Below are positions 1 to 9,417 of a DNA stretch of 64,000 nucleotides, one piece after another. Source of the stretch: Arsenicicoccus piscis. GTDB taxonomy: Bacteria; Actinomycetota; Actinomycetes; Actinomycetales; Dermatophilaceae. The stretch covers positions 1-64,000 of the forward strand of contig NZ_JAKZHV010000008.1 of the NCBI RefSeq assembly GCF_022568835.1, given 5' to 3'. Each line of letters begins with the position of its first letter. The first letter of the stretch is position 1. The position numbers were made by a program, and so were the translations under genes. The notes beneath the pieces are model-generated. The model was not told the origin of the DNA. It did not search any database and saw only the letters and a program-made list of their open reading frames with translations.

Positions 1-117
1 CAAGGCCTGGACGATCCGCAGTCGCGGCTCGGCAAGCCGGTGCAGACCAACGAGCGCTACAAGATGATCCTCGAGCGCGGGGGCGGCGGTCTGAGCGTGG
101 CGTTGAAGACGACCTGA
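1..117 (+). CDS. C-terminal end of a protein cut by the window edge
   Basis: Frame 1 is open from the first base to a TGA at 115-117 and gives 38 residues ending in a Gly-rich stretch and SVALKTT. The tail resembles nothing I can name. It converges with the uvrD2 remnant on the other strand. Codon use (mostly G/C in third position) fits a real gene end, but the function cannot be read from this fragment. Confidence 0.5.
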   Translation, partial: QGLDDPQSRLGKPVQTNERYKMILERGGGGLSVALKTT

Positions 118-119
118 TG

Positions 120-1381
120 GCGGGGACGACTCCGCCCCGATGAGCCTCGGCGAGGTCGGGCACTGCGGGGTCGAAGGTCGCCTCGTCGTAGCTCGGAGGT
201 GCTGTTCAAGGCCGACCTTGCGCTCGGCGCGCTCTCGAGCTCGGTGCCGCAGGTGCGGCAGCGCACCGGCGGTGACCCGTCTTGGCGCGTATCTCGGAGC
301 GGCGAACGCCAGGTGCCGAGCGCGCTCCCTCGCCCAGGATGGCTACGGCGTCGTCGAGGAAGCGCGACGGGCGCCGTGACGCCCGACCGCCGACGTTGCG
401 GGAGGCGGCCCGGCTGATCGGTGACCTGATGGCCTACCCCGACGTAGAACAGCCGCCGCTCCTCCTCGATGGCCTCCGGTCTCCGGCCATCGAGATGGGC
501 GAGGCCGGCAGCCCGCCGCGCAGCAGCCGACCAGGTGGACGACGTCCCACTCGAGGCCCTTGGCCAAGTGCAGGCTGGCCAGCGTGACGCCCTGCACCGT
601 CGGGGCGTGCTTCGACAGCCACGCACGCTCTGCGAGGTCGGCGACCAGCTCGGGCAGCCGGGCCTGCGGGCGCGCAGCGAGGTCGTCGGCCAGCGACGCG
701 AGCGCCTGCAGCGACTCCACCGCTCGCGGGTCGCGCCACCCGCTCGCAGGTGGCTCAGCCTGACCGCGCAGCCCCGCTCAGCACGTCGCGTGCGCACCGC
801 CGAGCGACCGAGCGCTCGCCGCGGTGCTCGGCAGCAGCACCACCGCGTCGCGGACCTCAACGCTCTTGACGAGACTCTCGCCCTCGCGCACCAGGTAGGG
901 CACGTCGGCCTCCGCGCTGCGCACCCAGCAGCCGATCGGACTGGCCGTTGGTCACCAACGTGGCGGATCTCGCTCGGCGGCACGCCGCGTTCGTGCGGGC
1001 CTTGATCGCCGAGGCGACCTCGCGCGCCTCGGCCTGGTCCTGCGTGCCGCTCGAGGACGGGCCTCGGACCGGCGTCCCGCTGAGCCTGCAGCTGGACGAG
1101 CGAGCGCGGCGACGCGCCTGCGCGCCCTGCGCCGATGACGAGTTGGCAGGGAGACGATCTGCGGGGTGGAGCGGTAGTTGCGCACGAGCGTGACGGTGCC
1201 GGTTGCGCCCGGCCAGCGGCTCGTGAACCCCGAGCAGGTGCTCGGGCGTGGCTCCGGTGAAGGAGTAGATCGTCTGGGCCGGTCCACGCCACAGACTGGA
1301 GATCCTGCGCGTGTCGCACGAGGTGGAGCAGCCGCTGCTGGACCTCGAGCGACGCCGCGCGGGCTCGTCCACGAGGACATC
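120..1381 (-). pseudogene. uvrD2: uvrD2-like superfamily I DNA helicase, 5'-truncated and multiply frameshifted
   Basis: Pieces of a UvrD/PcrA-type helicase lie in order on the minus strand but in different frames. From about 1380 downwards they are DVLVDE (motif II region), TIYSFTGATPEHLLG (motif III), RNYRSTPQIV (motif IV), then [20 protein letters not shown] (motif V) near 600, [11 protein letters not shown] (motif VI) near 460, and the HRDC-side CRTCGTELES near 240. The N-terminal half with the Walker A motif is missing: sequence upstream of 1381 is unrelated. At least five frame changes are needed. UvrD2 unwinds DNA with ATP and is essential in mycobacteria (family knowledge). Here it cannot make a working helicase, so another UvrD/AdnAB-type enzyme would have to cover for it. 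Confidence 0.8.
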
Positions 1382-1409
1382 GCGCCGACGCCGGCCGCCG
1401 GATGGTCGA

Positions 1410-1538
1410 GGTGTCGCGCAGGATCGCCAACGGTGATCCCGGCCATGCTCGATGCCGTCCGCGCCGAGGCGACCCTCGGCGAGATCTGCGACGCGCTGCG
1501 CGCCATGGGGGATCTACCGGGAGCCGGCGCGGTTCTGA
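1410..1538 (+). pseudogene. C-terminal tail of a methylmalonyl-CoA-mutase-type large subunit
   Basis: The plus strand encodes VIPAMLDAVRAEATLGEICD followed by ALR, then, after a one-base frame change in a run of Gs near 1508, GIYREPARF and a TGA at 1536-1538. This matches the usual end of acyl-CoA mutase large subunits (...ILDAVRAEATVGEICDALR..WGVYREP..). Only about 40 residues remain and there is no start or body. The fragment sits exactly where the N-terminal half of the adjacent uvrD2 should be, so a rearrangement joined two gene ends. Confidence 0.6.
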
Positions 1539-1691
1539 GGGCGGTCCGGCCCGGTCACGACGGGGCCGCACCCGACGCCTCCCGGCGCCCACGACGCAGG
1601 CACCGAGTTTGGTGCCTGCGCGCCGGTCGGGCATGGTGGAAGGGCTGTTCGGCCCGCGAACACCCTGGGTAGACCCCGGAAAGGCCCTGTC

Positions 1692-2633
1692 GTGCCCCGC
1701 ACCCCCGCTCGTCTGCTGTCCGTCGCCTGCGCCGCCACCCTGCTGGCTGCGTGCAGCGGCGGTGCGACCAGCCCCAGCACGACGACCAGCCCGAGCACGA
1801 CGACCAGCCCCAGCACCGCCCCCACCACGGCGGCGCTCAGCGACCAGCAGATCGTCGAGCGCGCGGTGGCCGCGGTGACCACCCCGGCAGCGACCACCCC
1901 AGCCACGACCGCAACGCCAGGCGGCGCCGCGAGCAGCGCGACGAGGCCGACGTTCAGCGCGGACTCGGGGGTGCGCCTGCTGGCCCGCTCGACGCCGCTC
2001 GGGGGCTACCCGGCGAGCTGGCTCGCGGTCACCCAGCCCCAGGAGGGTGTGCCCGCGCTCGTCGTCGTCACCCAGCCGGCCGCGTCCGCCGCGGCGAAGG
2101 CCACCCGGTTGGTGCCGCTGCTCGACGGCGCCCAGGTGCGGGCCTTCCCCTCGCTGTCCAGCGGCACCGCGTTCAGCGCGCCGGCCGGGCTGGCGATCAC
2201 CCCGGAGGCGCTGGTCACGGCCTACGCGAAGTCTCTCGTGCATCCCTCGCCGAGCCCGCTGCCCAAGACCGTGGCGGCCGACCCGTTCGCCGCCCAAGTG
2301 CGGGCGGCCGAGACGCAGCTGGCCGACGGGGTCAAGGGCGCCGGATCGGCGACGTCCACCCAGCGCATCCTGCCGGGCACGACGACGGTGACCCAGGCCG
2401 ACGGCGGAGCGCTGGTCCTCGCGACGCTGGAGCGCACGACGACGATCACCGTGACCGAGGGAGCCGAGGTGGCCACGCCGGCTGCCTTCCAGGCGGCGAA
2501 GGGTCCCAAGACGCTGAAGCACAAGGGGACCTGGGTCACCCAGGAGGCCCTCGCGTTCGAGGTGCCGAAGGGCGCCGGGCAGGCCCACCTGGTCGGTGCC
2601 GACGAGCGCACCGTGTCCGCGAGCGGCTCCTGA
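1692..2633 (+). CDS. Secreted lipoprotein of unknown function (DUF8094-like)
   Basis: A 313-residue protein starting at GTG with GGAAAGG about 10 nt upstream. The N-terminus is a lipoprotein signal (positively charged start, hydrophobic stretch, lipobox LLAAC with Cys at about residue 21), so it should be anchored to the outer face of the membrane. A low-complexity Ser/Pro/Thr linker (SPSTTT repeated) spans about residues 27-45. The remaining ~260 residues are a globular domain resembling the actinobacterial DUF8094 lipoproteins; that assignment is from memory and moderately sure. No catalytic motif is visible. It directly precedes the thioredoxin/TPR gene on the same strand. Confidence 0.75.
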   Translation: MPRTPARLLSVACAATLLAACSGGATSPSTTTSPSTTTSPSTAPTTAALSDQQIVERAVAAVTTPAATTPATTATPGGAASSATRPTFSADSGVRLLARSTPLGGYPASWLAVTQPQEGVPALVVVTQPAASAAAKATRLVPLLDGAQVRAFPSLSSGTAFSAPAGLAITPEALVTAYAKSLVHPSPSPLPKTVAADPFAAQVRAAETQLADGVKGAGSATSTQRILPGTTTVTQADGGALVLATLERTTTITVTEGAEVATPAAFQAAKGPKTLKHKGTWVTQEALAFEVPKGAGQAHLVGADERTVSASGS

Positions 2634-2676
2634 CCGCGACTTCGGCACATCGCGCCAGATAGGAGACAATGAGCCC

Positions 2677-3630
2677 ATGACGTCTCAACCGTTCCCCGGT
2701 GCGCCGCTGCGTGGCGCCGTCGATCTCGGCGCGCTGGCTGCGCGCCCGCAGCCCGGAGCCGCCGGGTCCAAGCCCGCCGGCCCCGCTGCCGGTGGCTCGC
2801 AGGCCCAGGGCGGCGTGGTGGTCGAGGCGACCGACGCGACCGTCCCCGCGATCATGAACTCCTCCATCTCGGTGCCCGTGGTGCTGCTGCTGTGGTCGGC
2901 GTCGCGCCCCGAGACCCGCGCGGTGGTCGACGACTTCTCGGCCGTCGCCAGGGCGGCGGGCGGTCGCTTCCAGCTCGCCACCGTCGACATCGACGCGAAT
3001 CCCTCTCTGGCGCAAGCCCTTCAGGTGCAGCAGATCCCGATGGCGATCGGCATGCTGCAGGGTCAGCCGGTGCCGCTCTTCGTCGGGCCGCAGCCGCGCG
3101 AGGTCATCACTGCCTACGTCGACGAGCTGCTCAAGATCGCCGTCAGCAACGGCATCACCGGCCGCGTGCCGGGTGCCGAGGACGCCGAGGGCAATGGCGC
3201 TGAGGTCGAGCCGCCGCTCCCGCCGCTGATCCAGGAGGCCTACGACGCCGTAGACCGTGGCGACCTCGACGGGGCCATCGCCGCCTTCACGAAGGCCCTG
3301 GCGGACAACCCCGACGACCGCGAGGCCCAGCTCGGCCTCGCGCAGATGCAGCTGCTGGCCCGCACCCAGGGCGTCGACCTCGCCCAGGCGCGCCAGGCCG
3401 CGGCCGAGCGCCCCGACGACGTCGCCGCCCAGACGATGGTGGCCGACCTCGACGTGCTCGGTGGTCACCTGGAGGACGCGTTCACCCGGCTGATCGACTT
3501 CGTGCGCACGCACGCGGGCGACGACCGCGACGCAGCGCGCCTGCACCTGATCGGGCTGTTCGACGTCATCGGCAACGACGACCCCCGCGTCAAGAAGGGC
3601 CGCACCTCGCTGATGAGCGCCCTGTTCTGA
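2677..3630 (+). CDS. Thioredoxin-fold/TPR co-chaperone (YbbN/CnoX-like)
   Basis: A 317-residue cytoplasmic protein. Residues about 45-150 form a thioredoxin-like domain (VVLLLWSASRPETR...), but the CxxC pair is replaced by SRPE, so it is not a redox thioredoxin. Residues about 185-310 are TPR-like helices (EAYDAVDRGDLDGAIAAFTK, NPDDREAQLGLAQMQL). This two-part layout is that of YbbN/CnoX, which protects clients and hands them to chaperonins; actinobacterial members commonly lack the cysteines. I chose the ATG at 2677: the ATG at 2669 stops at once, and a GACAAT hexamer ends 6 nt before 2677. Confidence 0.85.
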   Translation: MTSQPFPGAPLRGAVDLGALAARPQPGAAGSKPAGPAAGGSQAQGGVVVEATDATVPAIMNSSISVPVVLLLWSASRPETRAVVDDFSAVARAAGGRFQLATVDIDANPSLAQALQVQQIPMAIGMLQGQPVPLFVGPQPREVITAYVDELLKIAVSNGITGRVPGAEDAEGNGAEVEPPLPPLIQEAYDAVDRGDLDGAIAAFTKALADNPDDREAQLGLAQMQLLARTQGVDLAQARQAAAERPDDVAAQTMVADLDVLGGHLEDAFTRLIDFVRTHAGDDRDAARLHLIGLFDVIGNDDPRVKKGRTSLMSALF

Positions 3631-3680
3631 CCTGAGCCAGGGCCTCACCCAGCCAGACGCGGCAGTTCCGGTGGCGCGGT

Positions 3681-4820
3681 CTACGCCTGGTCGGGCAGCG
3701 TTCGGACGCTGCGGATCGTGAGGGTGCCGAGGGCAACGATCAGGTAGACCACCCCGCTCACCACCATGAGTCGGTGCGGGTCGACGGCGGACGCGATCAG
3801 CCCCCCACGCGAGCTGACCCACGGGCATGGCGACGAAGCTGCCAAGCATGTCGTAGCTGTAGACCCGCGAGAGCGCGGCCTGCGGGACGTGCTGCTGCAG
3901 TGCGGTGTCCCAGGCGACCCCGAAGATCGCGGACCCGACACCGGCGAAGAGCGCCGCCGTGGCGACCCAGGGAGCGGTGAGCCCGCCTCCGAGGGCGAGG
4001 ATCGGCAGCGCGACGCCCGCGACGGCGATCATGCCGGCGAGCAACGGTCGCCGCAGCCTCAGACGCAGCAGCAGGACCGTCCCGACCAGCAGGCCTACGG
4101 ACTCCACGCTGAGCGCGAGACCCCAGCCGCGCTCGCCGAAGCCGGCGGTGGCCTTGGCGACAACTGGTCCGAGGACGAGCCAGCCTCCGGCGCTGACGGC
4201 GTTGAGGATGCCGAAGGCGACGACGATCACCCACACCCAGCGTCGCACGGTGAACTCGGTCCAGCCCGCCCGCAGCTCAGCAGGGGATGATCGGGGCCGG
4301 ACGCTCTCGCGGCCGGGAGGCGCACCCGAGCCAGGCAGCCGATCGCCAGCACGTAGGTGAGCGCATCGAACGCCAGCGCCCATCCGGCACCGACACCGAC
4401 GACGAGCAGGGCTGCGATCGTAGGGCCGAGGATTTGCATCCCGGAACGGGTGAAGGACAGCAGCGCGTTGGCCTGTTGCAGCAGCGGCCGGGGCACCAGC
4501 TCGGGGACGATCCCCAGCATGGCGGGCATGGTGAAAGCGGTGACGGCGCCGTTGACCGCCTCGAGGACGACCAAGGTGGCGATGCTCGCCGTGTGGGTGA
4601 GCAGCAGCAGCAGGCAGCAGGCGCCGGTGCGCGCCGCCAGGACCAGGGCGAGCGCGCCGGGCGAGCCGTCGATCTCGAGCACGCCAAAGGTCAGCGCGAC
4701 GGTGGCCATCGCGGTCCCGAGCGTCGAGCTGACCCGAGCGCCGTAGAATCAGGCGTAGTCGCGGGACCGCAGCACCTCGGGGATGGCGCCGCGTCGGCCG
4801 AGGCGTCCCCTCCAGGTCAT
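3681..4820 (-). pseudogene. MFS transporter broken by an in-frame stop and two frameshifts
   Basis: The remains encode a major-facilitator permease (MFS_3-like). It starts at ATG 4820 (MTWRGRLGRR...SRDYA), then an in-frame TGA at 4751-4749 interrupts the typical RDYxxFYGARVSSTLGTA stretch. The frame continues through 5-6 hydrophobic helices to about 4285, changes frame (ELRAGWTEFTVRRWVWVIV...), and changes again at a run of six Cs at 3801-3806 (WG to GLIASAVDPHR) before ending at 3681. Removing one base from the C run and restoring the TGA would give one ~375-residue protein. Three independent lesions argue for real decay. The substrate is unknown. Confidence 0.8.
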
Positions 4821-4904
4821 TCTGGAGAGGCTAGCGGGGAGGGACTAGCGGCAGGGGCTAGCGCGCAGGCGTCAGCGAGTCGGTGGCGGTGCGAACGAGC
4901 AGGA

Positions 4905-5357
4905 TCAGGCTCCGGCGCTGCCGGGGGTGTCAGCGCTGCCGTCGAGGACGCCGCGGATCCGGTCGATCTCGGCCTGCTCGTCGTGGGAGACGCCCTTGGA
5001 GGCGCCGGCGACCTCGTTCATCGCGCTCTCGAGCACCTCGCGGTAGCCGCGCTGCAGCTCCGGGTGGGACGCGAGCGCTGCCATCGCGGCCTTGAGGTCG
5101 CCGAGGATCTTGGACTCGACCTGCTCGGGCGAGCCGCTCGGCGGCGCCATCAGCCCGCCCTGGAGGAGCTCACGGATCTGCTCGGGCGCCTTGGCCAGGG
5201 CCTTGGAGCCGGCCATCGACTCCTTGAAGGTCGCGAAGAAGCCGGGGTCTGCCTTGGAGACCAGGGCGATCGCGCCGAAGGCGCCGCGACGGATGACGTC
5301 CTTGTCGGCGTCGCTCAGCTGGGACGGGGTGGCCGGGGTCTGCGTGGGGTCGCTCAT
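4905..5357 (-). CDS. Conserved-looking cytoplasmic protein of unknown function
   Basis: 150 residues, start ATG at 5357 overlapping the TGA of the phosphopantetheinyl transferase gene by 4 nt (ATGA), so it is translationally coupled as the last gene of a three-gene operon. The sequence is acidic and mostly helical, with no membrane segment, signal or cysteine motif: MSDPTQTPATPSQLSDADKD at the start, a middle KILGDLKAAMAAL, and an Ala/Gly-rich end. I do not recognise a family. Its fixed place behind an Sfp-type enzyme is the only functional hint. Confidence 0.7.
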   Translation of the reverse strand: MSDPTQTPATPSQLSDADKDVIRRGAFGAIALVSKADPGFFATFKESMAGSKALAKAPEQIRELLQGGLMAPPSGSPEQVESKILGDLKAAMAALASHPELQRGYREVLESAMNEVAGASKGVSHDEQAEIDRIRGVLDGSADTPGSAGA

Positions 5358-6034
5358 GGGCGGGGCATACCCGGTGGCGTGGCGGGGCAGACCCGGGCCA
5401 CGCCGGGGGCGAGCACGGTGACCTGGGTGAGGTGACCGGCGAGGTCTACGGCGTGCTCGGTCCAGCACAGCCCGGGCGTGGGTGGCACCCCATGGGCGAG
5501 GACCTGGTCGAGGTCGGTCAGGCCGGCCTTCACGGCGCACTCCATCCGGCACCAGGTGGAGGTCGACACCCCGGCCGCACGCTCGGACCGAGCCCCGATC
5601 CGCTCTACGTCGATGCCGATGGCGGTGGTGCGTCCGGGCGTGACCGCTGCTGCCACGACTCCGTCCGCGTGCGCCCACGAGACGGCGACGTCGGGCCCGC
5701 GGACGACCGCCGGGCGGCCGTGCCCCGTGCGTCCGCAGGTCGGGCAGCGCTGCTCGATCTCGATGGCGGCGAGCGCGGCCACGTCCAGCGGAGAGGCCGG
5801 GTCAAGGTGGTCGAGCCCCGCGCCGACGGCGAGCCCGCGAACGAGCACCCGGACGAGCAGGTGAGCGGCGAGGTAGTCCCGCCGGTCGTTCGATCGACGC
5901 AGCCGGTCGTGGCGCTGCTGCTCGGCCTCGCTGAGCAGCTGGCGCAGCGCGACGGGGTAGGCGGAGCCGCCGGACCACTGCGCCACGAGCGACTCGCTCG
6001 ACCCGACCGCGGCGACGGTCCGGCCGGAGGTCAC
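5354..6034 (-). CDS. 4'-phosphopantetheinyl transferase (Sfp type)
   Basis: 226 residues. The enzyme would move phosphopantetheine from CoA onto a serine of acyl- or peptidyl-carrier proteins. Visible features are CPTCGRTGHGRP near residue 90, as in actinobacterial Sfp proteins, the magnesium-binding IGIDVERI near residue 133, and WCRMECAVKAG near residue 155, which corresponds to the W(S/T)xKEAxxK signature although the Lys-Glu pair is altered to Met-Glu. The length is normal. The start is GTG at 6034, whose GTGA overlaps the stop of the inositol-phosphatase-family gene, so the two are coupled. No polyketide or peptide synthetase is in the window, so its carrier-protein target is unknown. 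Confidence 0.85.
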   Translation of the reverse strand: MTSGRTVAAVGSSESLVAQWSGGSAYPVALRQLLSEAEQQRHDRLRRSNDRRDYLAAHLLVRVLVRGLAVGAGLDHLDPASPLDVAALAAIEIEQRCPTCGRTGHGRPAVVRGPDVAVSWAHADGVVAAAVTPGRTTAIGIDVERIGARSERAAGVSTSTWCRMECAVKAGLTDLDQVLAHGVPPTPGLCWTEHAVDLAGHLTQVTVLAPGVARVCPATPPGMPRP

Positions 6035-6849
6035 GACCCGAGCGCGGCCACGATCCCGGCCACCCCGGTGGGTGCGCCGGCGACGTGCCAGCGGACCGGG
6101 CCCACCTGCACGAGGGCCGTGGCGCCGCCCGCGCCCTCGACCAGCGCCTTGCCGGGCAGCCAGTCCCAGTCGGGGCAGGAGTGTTGATACCACACGCCGA
6201 TCCGGCCGCCGGCCACGGACGCGAGGTCGACCGACGACGAGCCGAGCATGCGCACGGTCGCGACGCGCGAGGTCGCGGCCTTCCACGGCTCGAAGATCTC
6301 GGGCCGGGTGAACCGGGTCGGGTGCAGGTAGGTCGCGGCACTGATCTGGTCCAGCGGTCGGTCCTCGATGCGCTCGACCGGCTCGCCGTTGCGCGTGGTC
6401 GGCAGCTCGGGGCCACCGAGCCACAGCTCGTCGCTCTGCGGGTGGTAGACCGCGCCGAGGACCACACCGGCTGGTCCGGTGAGGGCAAGCGCGCTGCACC
6501 AGTGGGACAGGCCGGAGGCGAAGTTGTAGGTCCCGTCCACCGGGTCGATCACCCAGGTGCGGCCGCTGGCGGGCTCCTTCGCGGTGCCCTCCTCGCCAAG
6601 GATCCCGTCGTCCGGGCGAGCGGCCCGCAGCCGGTCCCCGACCAGCCGCTCAGCCGCGTGGTCCGCCGCCGTGACGACGTCGGACACCGACGTCTTGGTG
6701 TGCGTCTGCAGGCCCCCGCCGCGCATCTGCAGCGCCAGCGTCCCCGCCTCGCGCACGAGGGTCGCGGCCAGCTCCAGGTCGGTCAGCGTCGAGTCGTCGG
6801 CGGCTTCGGCGGCGGCTCCGGCGGCGTCGAAGGGTGCGGCTTCGCTCAT
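6031..6849 (-). CDS. Inositol monophosphatase family phosphatase
   Basis: 272 residues of the Mg-dependent, Li-sensitive IMPase/FBPase superfamily. Metal-site motifs are GEEGT near residue 100 and WVIDPVDGTYNF near residue 118; the third metal Asp is in CPDWDWLPGKALVEGAGG near residue 235. Actinobacterial members include inositol-1-phosphatase, histidinol-phosphatase (HisN) and related enzymes. I cannot separate these, although the lack of his genes nearby disfavours HisN by context. The start ATG 6849 has GAGGCT ending 6 nt upstream and no Shine-Dalgarno, suggesting a leaderless transcript heading the three-gene operon that runs to 4905. Confidence 0.85.
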   Translation of the reverse strand: MSEAAPFDAAGAAAEAADDSTLTDLELAATLVREAGTLALQMRGGGLQTHTKTSVSDVVTAADHAAERLVGDRLRAARPDDGILGEEGTAKEPASGRTWVIDPVDGTYNFASGLSHWCSALALTGPAGVVLGAVYHPQSDELWLGGPELPTTRNGEPVERIEDRPLDQISAATYLHPTRFTRPEIFEPWKAATSRVATVRMLGSSSVDLASVAGGRIGVWYQHSCPDWDWLPGKALVEGAGGATALVQVGPVRWHVAGAPTGVAGIVAALGS

Positions 6850-6893
6850 GGCTCCAGCCTCTCACGGTGCGCGCGTCGACGACCGAGTCTGCC

Positions 6894-6899
6894 TAGAGT
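6894..6899 (+). promoter_or_regulatory. -10 element for leaderless transcription of the phospholipase D gene
   Basis: TAGAGT ends 6 nt before the ATG at 6906, so transcription would begin at or next to the A of the start codon. There is no ribosome-binding site between them. The same hexamer and spacing recur before the oxidoreductase at 27304. Confidence 0.5.
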
Positions 6900-6905
6900 G
6901 GGCAG

Positions 6906-8292
6906 ATGCCGAATCCCCAGGCGGTCGGCACGCAGTGGTTGCTCACGCAGACCGAACGTGCCAACCCGCGCTCGCGGCTGGACGACCAGCACCCGGGCGA
7001 CCAGGCGTGGTCGACCGGCAACCGCGTCACCCCGCTGGTGCATGGGGCGACCTACTTCGCGGACCTCTACGCGCGACTCGAGGCGACCCGCGAGGGTGAC
7101 CTCGTGTGGTTCACCGACTGGCGCGGCGACCCCGACGAGCGGCTCACCGACGACCCGGGCTCCGACATCGTGTCCGTGCTGTCGCGGGCCGCCGAGCGCG
7201 GTGTCGACGTCCGCGGCCTGGTGTGGCGCTCGCACTGGGACAAGCTGGCGTTCTCCGCCGAGCAGAACCGCCGCATCGGTGAGCAGCTGCAGCAGCACGG
7301 CGCCGAGGTGCTCCTCGACATGCGGGTGCGCACCGGTGGCAGCCACCACCAGAAGTTCGTCGTGATCCGACACCGGGACCGGCCGAAGGACGACGTCGCC
7401 TACGTCGGTGGCATCGACCTGTGCCACACGCGCCGTGACGACGCGGCCCACGAGGGCGACCCGCAGGCGGTGCCGATGGCCGAGGAGTTCGGCCCCACCC
7501 CGGCCTGGCACGACGTCCAGGTAGCCATCTCCGGGCCGGCCGTGCACGACGTCGAGACGGTCTTCCGCGAGCGGTGGGAGGACCCGACCCCGTTGTCCCG
7601 CAACGTGTTCCGCATGCTGCGCGATCGACTGCGCGGTGACGACGTGTCGCCCGACCCGCTGCCCGAGCAGGCTCCGCGTCGGGGTGCTCCCTCGCTTCAC
7701 CGACCAGGGCGGTGCGCTGTCCCGCACCCCGCAGCTGCTGGGGCGGCGTCAGGCCCTGGACGCGATCGCCGCGGCCGCCCCGGATCGGGTCGGCTTCTTC
7801 GGCCCCGAGAACCACGCCGGCGACCCGGTCTACGTCCACGCGAAGGTGTGCGTCATGGACGACCGCTGGGCGAGCGTGGGCTCCGACAACTTCAATCGCC
7901 GCTCCTGGACCCATGACTCGGAGCTGTCGGCCGTGGTGGTGGACGAGTCGCGGTCGGACTACAACGCCTGGGCGGGGCGGTTGCGGCTCACGCTCGCAGC
8001 CGAGCACCTGGATCGCGAGATCGCCCCCGGCACCGACGACGACGGTCTCGCTGAGCTGATGGCCGACTGCCTCACCCCCGAGGGGATGCTCGCGACCTAC
8101 CGCGCCAGCGCCGAGCGGCTGCAGGCGTGGCACGACGGCGGCCGGCGCGGCACCCGGCCGCCGGGTCGCCTGCGCGAGCAGGCGCCCGTCGACCTGTCGC
8201 TGCTGCAGCGGCTCTGGGCCACCCCGATCTACGAGCTGGTGCACGACCCGGACGGTCGTCCGGCGCCGCTGCGACGTCGCCACGAGTTCTGA
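6906..8292 (+). pseudogene. Phospholipase D-like protein with frameshift and apparent internal deletion
   Basis: The first half (6906 to about 7670) contains FTDWRGDPDERL and the first HKD motif, SHHQKFVVIRHRD. The second half, in another frame from about 7675, contains GVLPRFTDQGG, the second HKD motif VYVHAKVCVMDD, and ASVGSDNFNRRSWTHDSELS. Members of this actinobacterial PLD family usually have a stretch of roughly 70-80 residues between these blocks, ending in VEDQYLW..., which is absent here: EQAP runs directly into RVGVLPRF. Both catalytic HKD halves survive, but no single reading frame joins them. The family hydrolyses phosphodiesters such as phospholipid head groups. The deletion length is estimated from memory of the family. 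Confidence 0.75.
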
Positions 8293-8392
8293 AGCGGGAA
8301 TGGATCGCTCGGTGAGCCCGTTGCCGCGTAGGAGAGCCGGGCCGCGCGTCCGGCCGCTGCCACCGCCGTAGACCTCACCGCAGGGAGCCCTC

Positions 8393-9415
8393 GTGTCCAC
8401 GCCTTCCGCACCGTCCCAGTCCACCGACCGACTGCCGCTGTCGATCCTCGACCTCGCCACGGTGGGGCACCGCCAGAGCGTCGGCGAGGCCCTCGCCGAG
8501 AGCACCACGCTCGCCCAGAAGGCCGACCAGCTGGGCCGGTTCGAGCGGCTGTGGTTCGCGGAGCACCACAACATGGCCAGCATCGCCTCGGCGGCCACGT
8601 CGGTCCTGCTCACCCACATCGCGGCGCACACCGAGCGCATCCGGGTGGGCTCGGGCGGCGTCATGCTGCCGAACCACTCGCCGCTGGTGATCGCCGAGCA
8701 GTTCGGCACCCTCGCCGAGCTCTATCCCGACCGAATCGACCTCGGCCTCGGGCGCGCGCCCGGCACCGACCAGCGCACCTGGGCGGCGCTGCGCCGCGAC
8801 CCGCGCGCCTCCGACCGGTTCCCCCAGGACGTCGTGGAGCTGCAGGGCTACCTCGCCGAGGAGACCAAGGTGGAGGGGATCGAGGCGGTGCCCGGCAAGG
8901 GGACCAACGTCCCGCTCTACATCCTCGGCTCGTCGCTGTTCGGCGCGAAGCTCGCTGCCGCTCTCGGGCTGCCCTACGCCTTCGCCAGCCACTTCGCCCC
9001 CGACGCGCTCAAGCCAGCGGTGCAGGCCTACCGCGCCGAGTTCCGCCCGTCCGAGCAGCTCGAGTCGCCCTACGTGATCGCGGCGCTCAACGTCGTCGCC
9101 GCCGACTCCACCGAGGAGGCGAAGGCGTTGCGGGACAAGACGCTTCGCGCCCGCGCCGCGTCCCTGGCGTCCCGACAGCTCCCGCGCGGCCAGGAGCTGA
9201 CCGACGACCAGCTCGACTTCGTCCTGCACTCGCCGCTCGGCGAGCAGGCGCGGCACATGATGACCTACACCGCCGTCGGTGACGCCGCGGACGTGGCGGA
9301 CTACCTGCAGTGGTTCCGGGCCGAGTCCGACGCCGACGAGCTGATGTTCACCAACGCCATCCCCGGGATGGACAACCGGCTGCGTGCCCTCGAGATCGTC
9401 GCCACGATCGACTGA
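8393..9415 (+). CDS. LLM-class (luciferase-like) flavin-dependent oxidoreductase, MsnO8 type
   Basis: 340 residues with a bacterial-luciferase (beta/alpha)8 fold. N-terminal [31 protein letters not shown] near residue 55, [20 protein letters not shown] near residue 85 and [12 protein letters not shown] near residue 118 are characteristic of the MsnO8-like group. Such enzymes use FMNH2 (or F420 in some LLM relatives) to oxygenate small organic substrates; the substrate here is unknown. The start is GTG 8393 with GGGAG 6-10 nt upstream. The gene stands alone, convergent with the GNAT gene whose stop is 3 nt away. Confidence 0.85.
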   Translation: MSTPSAPSQSTDRLPLSILDLATVGHRQSVGEALAESTTLAQKADQLGRFERLWFAEHHNMASIASAATSVLLTHIAAHTERIRVGSGGVMLPNHSPLVIAEQFGTLAELYPDRIDLGLGRAPGTDQRTWAALRRDPRASDRFPQDVVELQGYLAEETKVEGIEAVPGKGTNVPLYILGSSLFGAKLAAALGLPYAFASHFAPDALKPAVQAYRAEFRPSEQLESPYVIAALNVVAADSTEEAKALRDKTLRARAASLASRQLPRGQELTDDQLDFVLHSPLGEQARHMMTYTAVGDAADVADYLQWFRAESDADELMFTNAIPGMDNRLRALEIVATID

Positions 9416-9417
9416 GC

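Noticed and set aside
57..2678. Minus-strand open frame of 873 codons over the uvrD2 remnant and lipoprotein gene
   Set aside because: Only scattered parts match helicase motifs, which change frame repeatedly; the rest is antisense to a convincing lipoprotein gene.
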